DNA from: Geobacter sp.
Lineage (GTDB): Bacteria > Desulfobacterota > Desulfuromonadia > Geobacterales > Geobacteraceae
DNA: 9,657 nt
Direction: 5' to 3'
Assembly: GCA_003499925.1 (NCBI GenBank)
Contig: DNRQ01000015.1
Span: 1-9,657 of the forward strand
Positions 4,792 to 9,657 of the stretch are shown here, piece after piece; the first letter of the stretch is position 1; each line of letters begins with the position of its first letter. The position numbers and the translations under genes are program-made. The notes below the pieces were generated by a model. That model saw only the letters and a list, made by a program, of their open reading frames with translations, had not been told where the DNA came from and searched no databases.

Positions 4792-5001
4792 TCAATCCCC
4801 GAAAGCCTCACTGTCATAGACTTCAGGGTTGTCCCGCGAGGTCTTCGTCACAGTGCCTCTGAACAGGAGATATTGCCTGTGACACGAACCGCAAGAATAG
4901 GCAAGCTTCACGCTCCAATGAGCCTGCACATAGTTCGGATAATCGTTTCGCAAGCCGCACTCACAGGTAAATCCTTTCTCGTCATGATCGATATTTGTCA
5001 T
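4792..5001 (-). CDS. Small zinc-ribbon-like protein, 69 aa
   Basis: The protein has two cysteine pairs, FTCECGL (C13, C15) and YSCGSCHRQY (C37, C40), 22 residues apart. This is the layout of a compact zinc ribbon with a CxC first knuckle and a CxxC second knuckle. The rest is polar, ending in an acidic tail VYDSEAFGD. There is no signal peptide, so it is cytoplasmic and CGSCH is not a heme attachment site. Start: AGGGGA at 5011-5006, four to five bases before ATG 5001, with a perfect TATAAT further up. The gene is monocistronic and convergent with the 4043 gene, whose terminator lies between them. No family name is known to me; RNA, DNA or protein binding would all be compatible. Confidence 0.72.
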   Translation of the reverse strand: MTNIDHDEKGFTCECGLRNDYPNYVQAHWSVKLAYSCGSCHRQYLLFRGTVTKTSRDNPEVYDSEAFGD

Positions 5002-5016
5002 AATGTCCCCTACCCC

Positions 5017-5028
5017 GCATTATAATGC
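5017..5028 (-). promoter_or_regulatory. Palindromic -10 region of the 69-aa gene
   Basis: GCATTATAATGC is a perfect 12-bp palindrome that embeds a consensus TATAAT on both strands; on the minus strand the hexamer is 5024-5019. Transcription would start near 5012, leaving a leader of only about 10 bases that just contains the ribosome site. No good -35 is visible. The palindrome could also be an operator overlapping the promoter. Confidence 0.38.
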
Positions 5029-5583
5029 ATCAGAATCAAAAAATCATACGCGCTTCCAGCGGTATGACTCACAGGTGCACCCACATCCACAGGGCCTGTG
5101 CCAGCCATGGATGAAGATCGCGGCATTTTTTATTTTTTCGAGTAGAATAAGACAGGCGAAAGATGCTGTATACGATTCTATGCACCATCCATTGAAAGTC
5201 AACATCTGCACATGAAATTAAAGAAATAAAACAGGGATGCCTGGTTGCCGGTTCAGCACCCCGGCGTTTCGAGGGGACCGCGTCCACGTTGGATCAGGCA
5301 GGGAGGCGATGGTTTCGCAGTGGAACGTTTTGGCTATACAGGTTCTGTACACAAGACTGGCTGACGGCAAGATTGCATTTGCCAGAGCATGGCGAGGCTG
5401 GAGCAGCAGAGAGGACTCTCGCCCGCGCCGAACTGCCCCTGCCGCTCCCCCCATCCTCCAGCGTGCCAGTTCCGTCACGCCGGTCCATGGAATGAATTCG
5501 CTGCAGAAATGCTGACCGGAAGAGCTGCAAAATGGCCCGGGGCAAAGTTTGCGGCGCGGCAGGCGGCAACCCGCAATGACGTT
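5029..5583. other. 555-bp stretch without a convincing gene
   Basis: Several open frames overlap here, but none has both a good ribosome site and protein-like composition. The best is on the plus strand from ATG 5309 to 5515 behind GGGAGG at 5301-5306: it begins MVSQWNVLAIQVLYTRLADG and then becomes Arg/Pro/Ser-rich, like translated non-coding DNA. The ribosome site is only two bases from the ATG. The part at 5120-5230 is notably AT-rich, with two T6 runs (5127-5138), against GC-rich flanks. A short dyad CACAGG-G-CCTGTG lies at 5088-5100. It may be a degraded gene or hold an unrecognised small RNA. Confidence 0.5.
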
Positions 5584-5796
5584 TTAGGTGTGGGACCGCT
5601 TGAACATGAAATCGTTCCACCTGTCCCCGGCCTTCGTCAATGGCTGCTGCGACTTGCGTATCGGATCGCGGCCTATCTGGACCCAGCCATCGGACCTGAG
5701 AAAGGCTACTATCTTTTGCTCTCGAATCAGATAATCAAGCATATATGAAGGGACTTTTCTTTCGTCACCATTGGCAAAAATCACCGTGATTCCCAT
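5584..5796 (-). CDS. Small conserved-type hypothetical protein, 70 aa
   Basis: Starts MGITVIFANGDERKVPSYML and continues with DYLIREQKIVAFLRSDGWVQ and IGRDPIRKSQ; the C-terminus is charged (DRWNDFMFKRSHT). I recall small Geobacter proteins of the form FxxG...V....LD.LI..G.I.AFRRS.GWV.IGRDPIR, and this fits well, but I know no function or name. The pattern suggests a compact beta-rich domain ending in the GWVxIGRDPIR motif. No signal peptide. ATG 5796 is preferred because it begins at the conserved part and has GGAG (5809-5806) nine bases upstream. GTG 5835, with GGAGG at 5845-5841 five bases before it, would add 13 residues (MTLLAIDATELVC) and cannot be excluded. A promoter lies at 5913-5884. 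It is a single gene following the conduit operon, beyond that operon's terminator. Confidence 0.75.
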   Translation of the reverse strand: MGITVIFANGDERKVPSYMLDYLIREQKIVAFLRSDGWVQIGRDPIRKSQQPLTKAGDRWNDFMFKRSHT

Positions 5797-5840
5797 ACAG
5801 ACCAACTCCGTGGCATCAATCGCTAAAAGCGTCACCCACA

Positions 5841-5845
5841 CCTCC
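5841..5845 (-). promoter_or_regulatory. Ribosome site for the alternative GTG start of the 70-aa gene
   Basis: GGAGG (5845-5841) is five bases before GTG 5835, in frame with the 70-aa protein. It is stronger than the GGAG before ATG 5796. Translation from 5835 would give an 83-aa protein with a short hydrophobic extension. Confidence 0.35.
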
Positions 5846-5883
5846 GAGATAATTACCGCAAAGACGTAGCAACCACCATTTGT

Positions 5884-5913
5884 ATTTTAGCCTACCCGCT
5901 ACCCGCACCTCAA
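5884..5913 (-). promoter_or_regulatory. Putative sigma-70 promoter of the 70-aa gene
   Basis: On the minus strand TTGAGG (5913-5908, 4 of 6) and TAAAAT (5889-5884, 5 of 6) are separated by 18 bases. The spacer contains two exact tandem copies of GCGGGTA (5907-5894), a possible regulator site on one face of the helix. Confidence 0.45.
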
Positions 5914-6009
5914 TACAATATTGATTAATTCGCTGCCGTCTATCGGCAGAACCGATTCCGCCGCTCCGCAGCCGGCTTCCCGCTGGTCCGGGCGACGCCC
6001 CGACCATTG

Positions 6010-6032
6010 CAGCGGGCCCGGGTGCCCCGCTG
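6010..6032. repeat. GC-rich inverted repeat beyond the operon terminator
   Basis: CAGCGGG (6010-6016) and CCCGCTG (6026-6032) are exact reverse complements around a 9-base GC-rich loop. It lies just past the conduit terminator in the direction of transcription. There is no T run; it might block read-through or be a remnant repeat. Confidence 0.35.
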
Positions 6033-6040
6033 TGCCGGGC

Positions 6041-6077
6041 AAAGAAAACCCGCCGGTGCGCTTGCGCCGGCGGGTTT
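6041..6077 (-). terminator. Rho-independent terminator of the porin-cytochrome operon
   Basis: On the minus strand AAACCCGCCGG (6077-6067) pairs perfectly over 11 bp with CCGGCGGGTTT (6056-6046) around a 10-base loop; TCTTT follows. It begins 52 bases after the stop codon of the decaheme gene. A second perfect hairpin, GGAGAGGGGG-AGT-CCCCCTCTCC at 6114-6092, sits between stop codon and terminator and may protect the 3' end of the mRNA. Confidence 0.9.
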
Positions 6078-6091
6078 GCAGTAAACCTGCG

Positions 6092-6114
6092 GGAGAGGGG
6101 GAGTCCCCCTCTCC
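6092..6114. repeat. 10-bp perfect hairpin in the 3' untranslated region of the cytochrome operon
   Basis: GGAGAGGGGG (6092-6101) and CCCCCTCTCC (6105-6114) are exact complements around a 3-base loop. It has no T run. Its position 15 bases after the stop codon at 6130 and before the true terminator suggests a role in mRNA stability. Confidence 0.55.
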
Positions 6115-6129
6115 ACGGTGGGAGGAAAA

Positions 6130-8256
6130 TCAGTAGGTCAGCGGACGGAGCAGCGTCCTCGTTGTTTGACGACCGGCAAACACGCTGGTTCCGGCGTGGT
6201 CGGTACAGGCTCCCCATGAACCGAGGATGCCGTTGTCGTCGGCGATAGCGAGGCTGCTTACGTTGGCGCCGGAGGCGACCGCTCTGGTCGGAGACGGGTT
6301 GGGAACTCTGGCGCCGGCTCTGGTCACGGTGCTGGCGCCGTTCAGGGTGTAGCACCCCTGCTTGTTGGCCTGGCTGAGCGTCCTGACTGTCCACTGGTCA
6401 GCACTGTCGCCGCCGTTGTAGCGGATGTTGCCCAGACCGCCCATGAAGCGGAACGGCTTGCGGGAGACCGCGGAGACAGCACCCGTGGGATTGGTTGGAG
6501 GCGAGTTCTTTGCGCCGCTGTAGCTTAGGTAGCTCGCGTTGCCGGCGTTGCCGTGGATGCCGCCGAAGGTCTTCTTGTCGCTGGCATTGTGGCAGTTGGC
6601 GCACTTGATGCCGAAGATGTTGCCGCCGCCGGTATTGTTGTATTTGCCGGCTGCTACTAAAGCTTGGAACTCTGCGTTATTAGTGGCTTGACCGCCGGTA
6701 AATGCTTCATCCGGCACGAGACGGGCTAGTCCGAGCAGACCGGCGGAGTTTTCATTGTTGCCGTTGCAATCCACAAATGAGTTGTTGACGCTGTTATGGG
6801 CTTGTATGTCGGGTGCATTGAAGTCTGCCGTTTGCCCCGGATTACTGTAAAGGTTCTCTTTGTGGCAGATGAAGCATACCAGCGCATCCTTGGCGAATGT
6901 GTCATCGCCATTGGAGTTGCGCAGCAGGTACTCATTGTTGGATCCGTGAGCGCCGATGGCGACCTTGTTGAAGGAACCTGCAGCGGTGCTGACATCGGCG
7001 AGACGGAACTGGCCTACGGTGTGGCAGTCGCCGCAGTGCAGGACGCTGGTATCGCGCGGGGTTTCGCCATTGAGGGTGGTGTACGTTGTGGTGAACTTGC
7101 CGGTTTCGAACATGGTACCGGTTAATGGTGTGAGATTCGTAGCAGAGATAGTACCTCTTATGCCCGTGATCGGAGCGGCGTTTGTACCATTGCGGAAGTT
7201 GACGTTGGCCGTGGAGATGTTGGTGAACTGCGCTGCGGTGAGGAAGTTGCTGTTGTACTTCTGACCACGAACGGCGTGGTGCGAGCTGTTGCCGGTGTCG
7301 AACTGCTCGTACACGCCTACCACGTTGATACGGGAAACCTGGTCATAGGGGTTGGAGACGGAGTCGCCGAACGGGTTCAGTGCCGTGCCGGTGTAACCGG
7401 TTACGCCGGCGAGAGCAGCAGCCGCCGTCGGAGCGCCTGCTGCGTTGTGGCAGGAGAAGCAGAACTGATCCATGAGGGTGTGGTCGGGGGCGGACGGCCG
7501 CCAGGCATAGCCGCCTGCGGCGGACTTGTCAGGGGTCTGGCCAAGGCCGGCATTGCCGTTACGCAGGTAAATCCTGTCGTCTTTCATATGGAAGTTGGTG
7601 TCGACGGCGATAGCGTCGCCCACTTTCCTCCCTTCCAGATGGCAGACGGCGCAGTCGGAGTCCTTAACGGCACGGCCGGTCACGTGGTGCGACCGCTTGA
7701 CGAACTCCCCGGTGATGGCACGCACGCCGCTGTTGTCATTGACATAGTTGCCGAAGGCGGTCCTATCCTGGGCAAAAGCGTGGCAGGCTACGCAGCTACC
7801 GCCGACGAAGTGTCCAAAGGGGTAGTGTGGATTGTGGCAGGTGCCGCATTCGCCTGGGCCACCGGCAGAGGCAAAATAGACGCCCGTGTGATGATCTCTG
7901 ACCACACTATTGCCGCCGAATGCATTGGTGCCATCATGACACACTTTGCACCTGTCAACCGGGTTTGGAAATGGGATCGGGCCTATACCGTTGTGTTGGG
8001 CTCCACCGCCATGACACCCCTGGCAACCGAGTGCCTCCGTGTTATGCGGAGAGGCCAGAACATCCGGAACAATGCTGCGTCCCGACAGGGGATCCACCGA
8101 GGTCGAGTGACATACCCTGCAGGTGCTTTCGGCAACTCTCGGCACATCCGCGGGAGTCCCACCCCCCTCTCGTTTGTCCGAACCGCAAGCGGCAAGCACG
8201 GCAGTGAGCAGGAGTGAGCCGATTACGGCAGAAAACTTATACGCTGTTCTACTCAT
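6130..8256 (-). CDS. OmcB-like decaheme c-type cytochrome lipoprotein (outer-membrane electron conduit)
   Basis: 708 aa. The start MSRTAYKFSAV with lipobox VLAAC (Cys24) marks a lipoprotein. AAGGAGG at 8270-8264, seven bases before ATG 8256, fixes the start, although the frame is open to 8448. Ten CxxCH heme sites begin at residues 46, 78, 103, 137, 155, 202, 266, 408, 461 and 552. The N-terminus, including CQGCHGGGAQHNGIGPIPFP (78-97), closely resembles Geobacter OmcB as I remember it. OmcB is surface-exposed and passes electrons from the conduit to Fe(III). G. sulfurreducens OmcB has twelve hemes and about 744 aa; this protein has ten, seven of them in the first 270 residues, with a wide gap (270-408) and a heme-free tail (557-708) carrying C635 and C684, which could form a disulfide. 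It is the last gene of the operon, 32 bp after the octaheme gene. A different OmcB paralogue or an unrelated family member with a shared N-terminus is possible. Confidence 0.95.
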   Translation of the reverse strand: MSRTAYKFSAVIGSLLLTAVLAACGSDKREGGGTPADVPRVAESTCRVCHSTSVDPLSGRSIVPDVLASPHNTEALGCQGCHGGGAQHNGIGPIPFPNPVDRCKVCHDGTNAFGGNSVVRDHHTGVYFASAGGPGECGTCHNPHYPFGHFVGGSCVACHAFAQDRTAFGNYVNDNSGVRAITGEFVKRSHHVTGRAVKDSDCAVCHLEGRKVGDAIAVDTNFHMKDDRIYLRNGNAGLGQTPDKSAAGGYAWRPSAPDHTLMDQFCFSCHNAAGAPTAAAALAGVTGYTGTALNPFGDSVSNPYDQVSRINVVGVYEQFDTGNSSHHAVRGQKYNSNFLTAAQFTNISTANVNFRNGTNAAPITGIRGTISATNLTPLTGTMFETGKFTTTYTTLNGETPRDTSVLHCGDCHTVGQFRLADVSTAAGSFNKVAIGAHGSNNEYLLRNSNGDDTFAKDALVCFICHKENLYSNPGQTADFNAPDIQAHNSVNNSFVDCNGNNENSAGLLGLARLVPDEAFTGGQATNNAEFQALVAAGKYNNTGGGNIFGIKCANCHNASDKKTFGGIHGNAGNASYLSYSGAKNSPPTNPTGAVSAVSRKPFRFMGGLGNIRYNGGDSADQWTVRTLSQANKQGCYTLNGASTVTRAGARVPNPSPTRAVASGANVSSLAIADDNGILGSWGACTDHAGTSVFAGRQTTRTLLRPLTY

Positions 8257-8263
8257 GTTGATG

Positions 8264-8270
8264 CCTCCTT
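8264..8270 (-). promoter_or_regulatory. Ribosome site that fixes the start of the decaheme cytochrome
   Basis: AAGGAGG (8270-8264) is a full Shine-Dalgarno sequence seven bases before ATG 8256. It rules out the longer in-frame reading from 8448, which would overlap the octaheme gene by 160 bp and put the lipoprotein signal in the middle of the protein. Confidence 0.85.
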
Positions 8271-8288
8271 GGTTAATAGTTTGCCCAG

Positions 8289-8984
8289 TCAATAGGTTCC
8301 CGGCAGGTGACACTTGGTACAGACCCTGCTCCCGGCTTTGTCCCGGTAGTTGTTCTTGATCGCTCTCCAGTTGCGCGGATGCGGATTGGTACTGCCGCTT
8401 GCGTGGCACTGGATGCAGACATCCCCGTCCGGATGGCAGGCCTGGCACGACTGCAGGTTGCGCCTGGCCTCCGTGGCGTGCTCGTTCAGGGCGGGCGCAT
8501 AGGCCTGGCCGACGGAGCCTAGCGCCAGGTGGGACTTGATCCTCAGGTTCCCCTGCGGAAAACGGGCGTGGCAGGCGTTGCAGAACTTCTGATCGTGGCA
8601 GCGGTAACAGCTCTGCGGGTTGTCCAGCGCCTTGATGGGGTGGATGGTGACGAAATCGCTGCGGTGGCTCTTCGGCAGATAGTCGCGGCCAAAGTTAGCC
8701 ACGGAGAGATCGGCATTGATGCCGCCCCCCTGGTGACAGTCGAGACACATGGTCTGGCCGTGGCACTCGGCGCAGTTGTGCCCCGCCTTGCTGGCCAGGG
8801 TACGGTGGTTGCGCACCCAGTCGCTGTCGTGGTTGGGCGCCACCCCTTCCCCCTTGTGGCAGCTGTTGCACTCCGGAATCTGCATTTCGGCGTATTCCTT
8901 GTGCTGCTGTTTCTGGGCCAGTGCCTGCTGGACGTACAGGACAGTCAGTGACAAGAGCATGCAAATAAACAACATTTTCTTCAC
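8289..8984 (-). CDS. omaB: OmaB-like periplasmic octaheme c-type cytochrome
   Basis: 231 aa, the same length and heme number as OmaB/OmaC of Geobacter sulfurreducens as I recall. Residues 1-23 are a Sec signal peptide (MKKMLFICMLLSLTVLYVQQ, cut near ALA-QK). Eight CxxCH sites begin at residues 39, 71, 80, 126, 135, 180, 190 and 222; three pairs are only nine or ten residues apart, which gives stacked hemes. RNLQSCQACHPDGDVC and the C-terminal VCTKCHLPGTY match my memory of OmaB. It accepts electrons in the periplasm and passes them through the barrel to the outer lipoprotein cytochrome. The start is GTG 8984, with AAAGGGGGG at 9000-8992 seven bases before it; ATG 8975 is a less well placed alternative. 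It lies 16 bp after the barrel gene and 32 bp before the decaheme gene, in a single operon. Confidence 0.95.
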   Translation of the reverse strand: MKKMLFICMLLSLTVLYVQQALAQKQQHKEYAEMQIPECNSCHKGEGVAPNHDSDWVRNHRTLASKAGHNCAECHGQTMCLDCHQGGGINADLSVANFGRDYLPKSHRSDFVTIHPIKALDNPQSCYRCHDQKFCNACHARFPQGNLRIKSHLALGSVGQAYAPALNEHATEARRNLQSCQACHPDGDVCIQCHASGSTNPHPRNWRAIKNNYRDKAGSRVCTKCHLPGTY

Positions 8985-9000
8985 AGTAGCACCCCCCTTT

Positions 9001-9657
9001 CTAGAAATCGTAGTCGAACGTCACCCGCCCGGAGACATTGCGGCTGTAACGATGGTTGACGTCGTTTTGGATGCGGCCCGACAGCGCCATGTTGCTGGCC
9101 AGTTTGTGCCTGCCGCCCAACCAGTATCTGCGGGCGATCTCGTGGCCGGTCAGTACATCGCGCTCGTAGACGTCGTAGGTGATGCCGCCCGCGATCTGGG
9201 AGCTCTTGCCGATATCGTAGGATGCGGTGGCGATCCCCCCGTCCAAGCTGCCGTAATAGCCGTTACGCTTGTCATATTCCAGACTCACCGCGAGCGGCTC
9301 GATGGGTCGCAGCCCTATCCCGGCATGGTAGACGTTCGCCGTGCCGTCTTCGCCATAACCCTGGCGGTTGTACCCCGCATTGAGCGACACCATGTTGTTG
9401 ACGGTGTAGTCGACCCGGAACACCCCTTCCTGATAGCGGTTTACCGCGAAGACCGAGTAGATCGAGGTGGTGTCGAAGGTCGGGTAGCTCTGGTAGTACT
9501 CGCCGGTGAAGATCAGGTCCGAGGTCGGGTAGTACTTGACGCCGCCCAGCACCTCGTTGAAGCTCTCCGCGGCGATGTCGTACCTCAGGTTGCCGTAGGC
9601 CTTGAGGTTGTTCAGCAGGTACTGCTTGAAGGTTGCCCCGATGACGTCCCTCGACAC
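9001..9657 (-). CDS. Outer-membrane beta-barrel of the porin-cytochrome conduit (OmbB-like), C-terminal part
   Basis: Partial: the reading frame runs off the right edge of the window, so the 218 residues seen are the C-terminal part; the GTG at the edge should be read as internal Val. The sequence is a run of amphipathic strands with aromatic ends and polar turns, for example MVSLNAGYNRQGYG, LAVSLEYDKRNGYYG and SQIAGGITYDVYERDVLTGH, and ends VSGRVTFDYDF with the terminal Phe that BAM recognises on outer-membrane proteins. No cysteine occurs in the part seen. With the octaheme and decaheme genes following at 16 and 32 bp, it is the porin-like sheath of the conduit, as OmbB is for OmaB and OmcB. 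The sequence alone shows a barrel; the specific role comes from gene order. The N-terminal signal and promoter lie outside the window. Confidence 0.87.
   Translation of the reverse strand: MSRDVIGATFKQYLLNNLKAYGNLRYDIAAESFNEVLGGVKYYPTSDLIFTGEYYQSYPTFDTTSIYSVFAVNRYQEGVFRVDYTVNNMVSLNAGYNRQGYGEDGTANVYHAGIGLRPIEPLAVSLEYDKRNGYYGSLDGGIATASYDIGKSSQIAGGITYDVYERDVLTGHEIARRYWLGGRHKLASNMALSGRIQNDVNHRYSRNVSGRVTFDYDF

Noticed and set aside
4879..4893. CGSCH in the 69-aa protein as a heme c attachment site
   Set aside because: The protein has no signal peptide and a matching CEC knuckle, so a cytoplasmic zinc ribbon is far more likely than a c-type cytochrome.
5237..5515. Plus-strand frame 5237-5515 as a gene
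   Set aside because: Weak ribosome sites, Arg/Pro/Ser-rich composition and overlapping open frames on the other strand; listed only as part of the gene-poor stretch.
7276..8217. Plus-strand open frame of 313 codons opposite the decaheme cytochrome gene
   Set aside because: It is antisense to a gene with ten heme motifs and a signal peptide; it has no protein-like features and arises from the GC-rich codon bias of the real gene.
8257..8448. Longer in-frame start of the decaheme cytochrome at 8448
   Set aside because: It overlaps the octaheme gene by 160 bp and would bury the lipoprotein signal; AAGGAGG before ATG 8256 gives the true start.
1..9657. CRISPR arrays, tRNA or rRNA genes, insertion sequences or prophage parts
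   Set aside because: No regularly spaced repeats, no tRNA-like T-arm or anticodon pattern, no transposase, integrase or phage protein was seen.

Overview
The window looks like a chromosomal segment of a Geobacter-type bacterium (Geobacteraceae, Desulfuromonadales). The main reason is the minus-strand operon from 9657 to 6130. It encodes, in order, the C-terminal half of an outer-membrane beta-barrel, an octaheme periplasmic c-type cytochrome and a decaheme lipoprotein cytochrome. This is the OmbB-OmaB-OmcB type of porin-cytochrome conduit, which carries electrons from the periplasm across the outer membrane to extracellular acceptors such as Fe(III). High GC, strong AGGAGG ribosome sites and several small lineage-type proteins agree. 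The assignment rests on remembered family sequences, not on a search.

Left part (1-1771): two small plus-strand genes, a DUF3658-like protein (30-335) and a 136-aa protein with a C-terminal zinc-ribbon-like CxxC pair (465-875). A strong bidirectional terminator (1036-1071) faces a short minus-strand gene at 1169-1345. This gene encodes a 58-aa cysteine-containing protein, has a good promoter and ribosome site, and has a leader with two mutually exclusive hairpins, one of which covers the ribosome site. A REP-like pair of inverted units lies at 1513-1599.

Middle part (1772-4747): a ChrR/YieF-type NAD(P)H:FMN/quinone reductase (1772-2326) with an extended -10 and a 12-bp palindrome upstream; a convergent NlpC/P60 peptidoglycan hydrolase (3128-2373) without a visible signal peptide; a dyad-rich intergenic stretch of about 530 bp; and a two-gene operon for exported helical proteins (3658-4041 and 4043-4681) closed by a terminator at 4713-4747.

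Right-middle part (4748-6129): two small minus-strand genes, a 69-aa zinc-ribbon-like protein (5001-4792) and a 70-aa protein of a family I associate with Geobacter (5796-5584), separated by about 580 bp without a convincing gene. The conduit operon ends in a textbook terminator at 6077-6041.

The only multi-gene system whose joint function can be read is the conduit: OmaB-like protein collects periplasmic electrons, the barrel holds the complex in the outer membrane, and the OmcB-like lipoprotein displays hemes outside. Its last gene departs from the dodecaheme OmcB model: it has ten CxxCH motifs, seven packed in the first 270 residues, and a heme-free C-terminal tail of about 150 residues.
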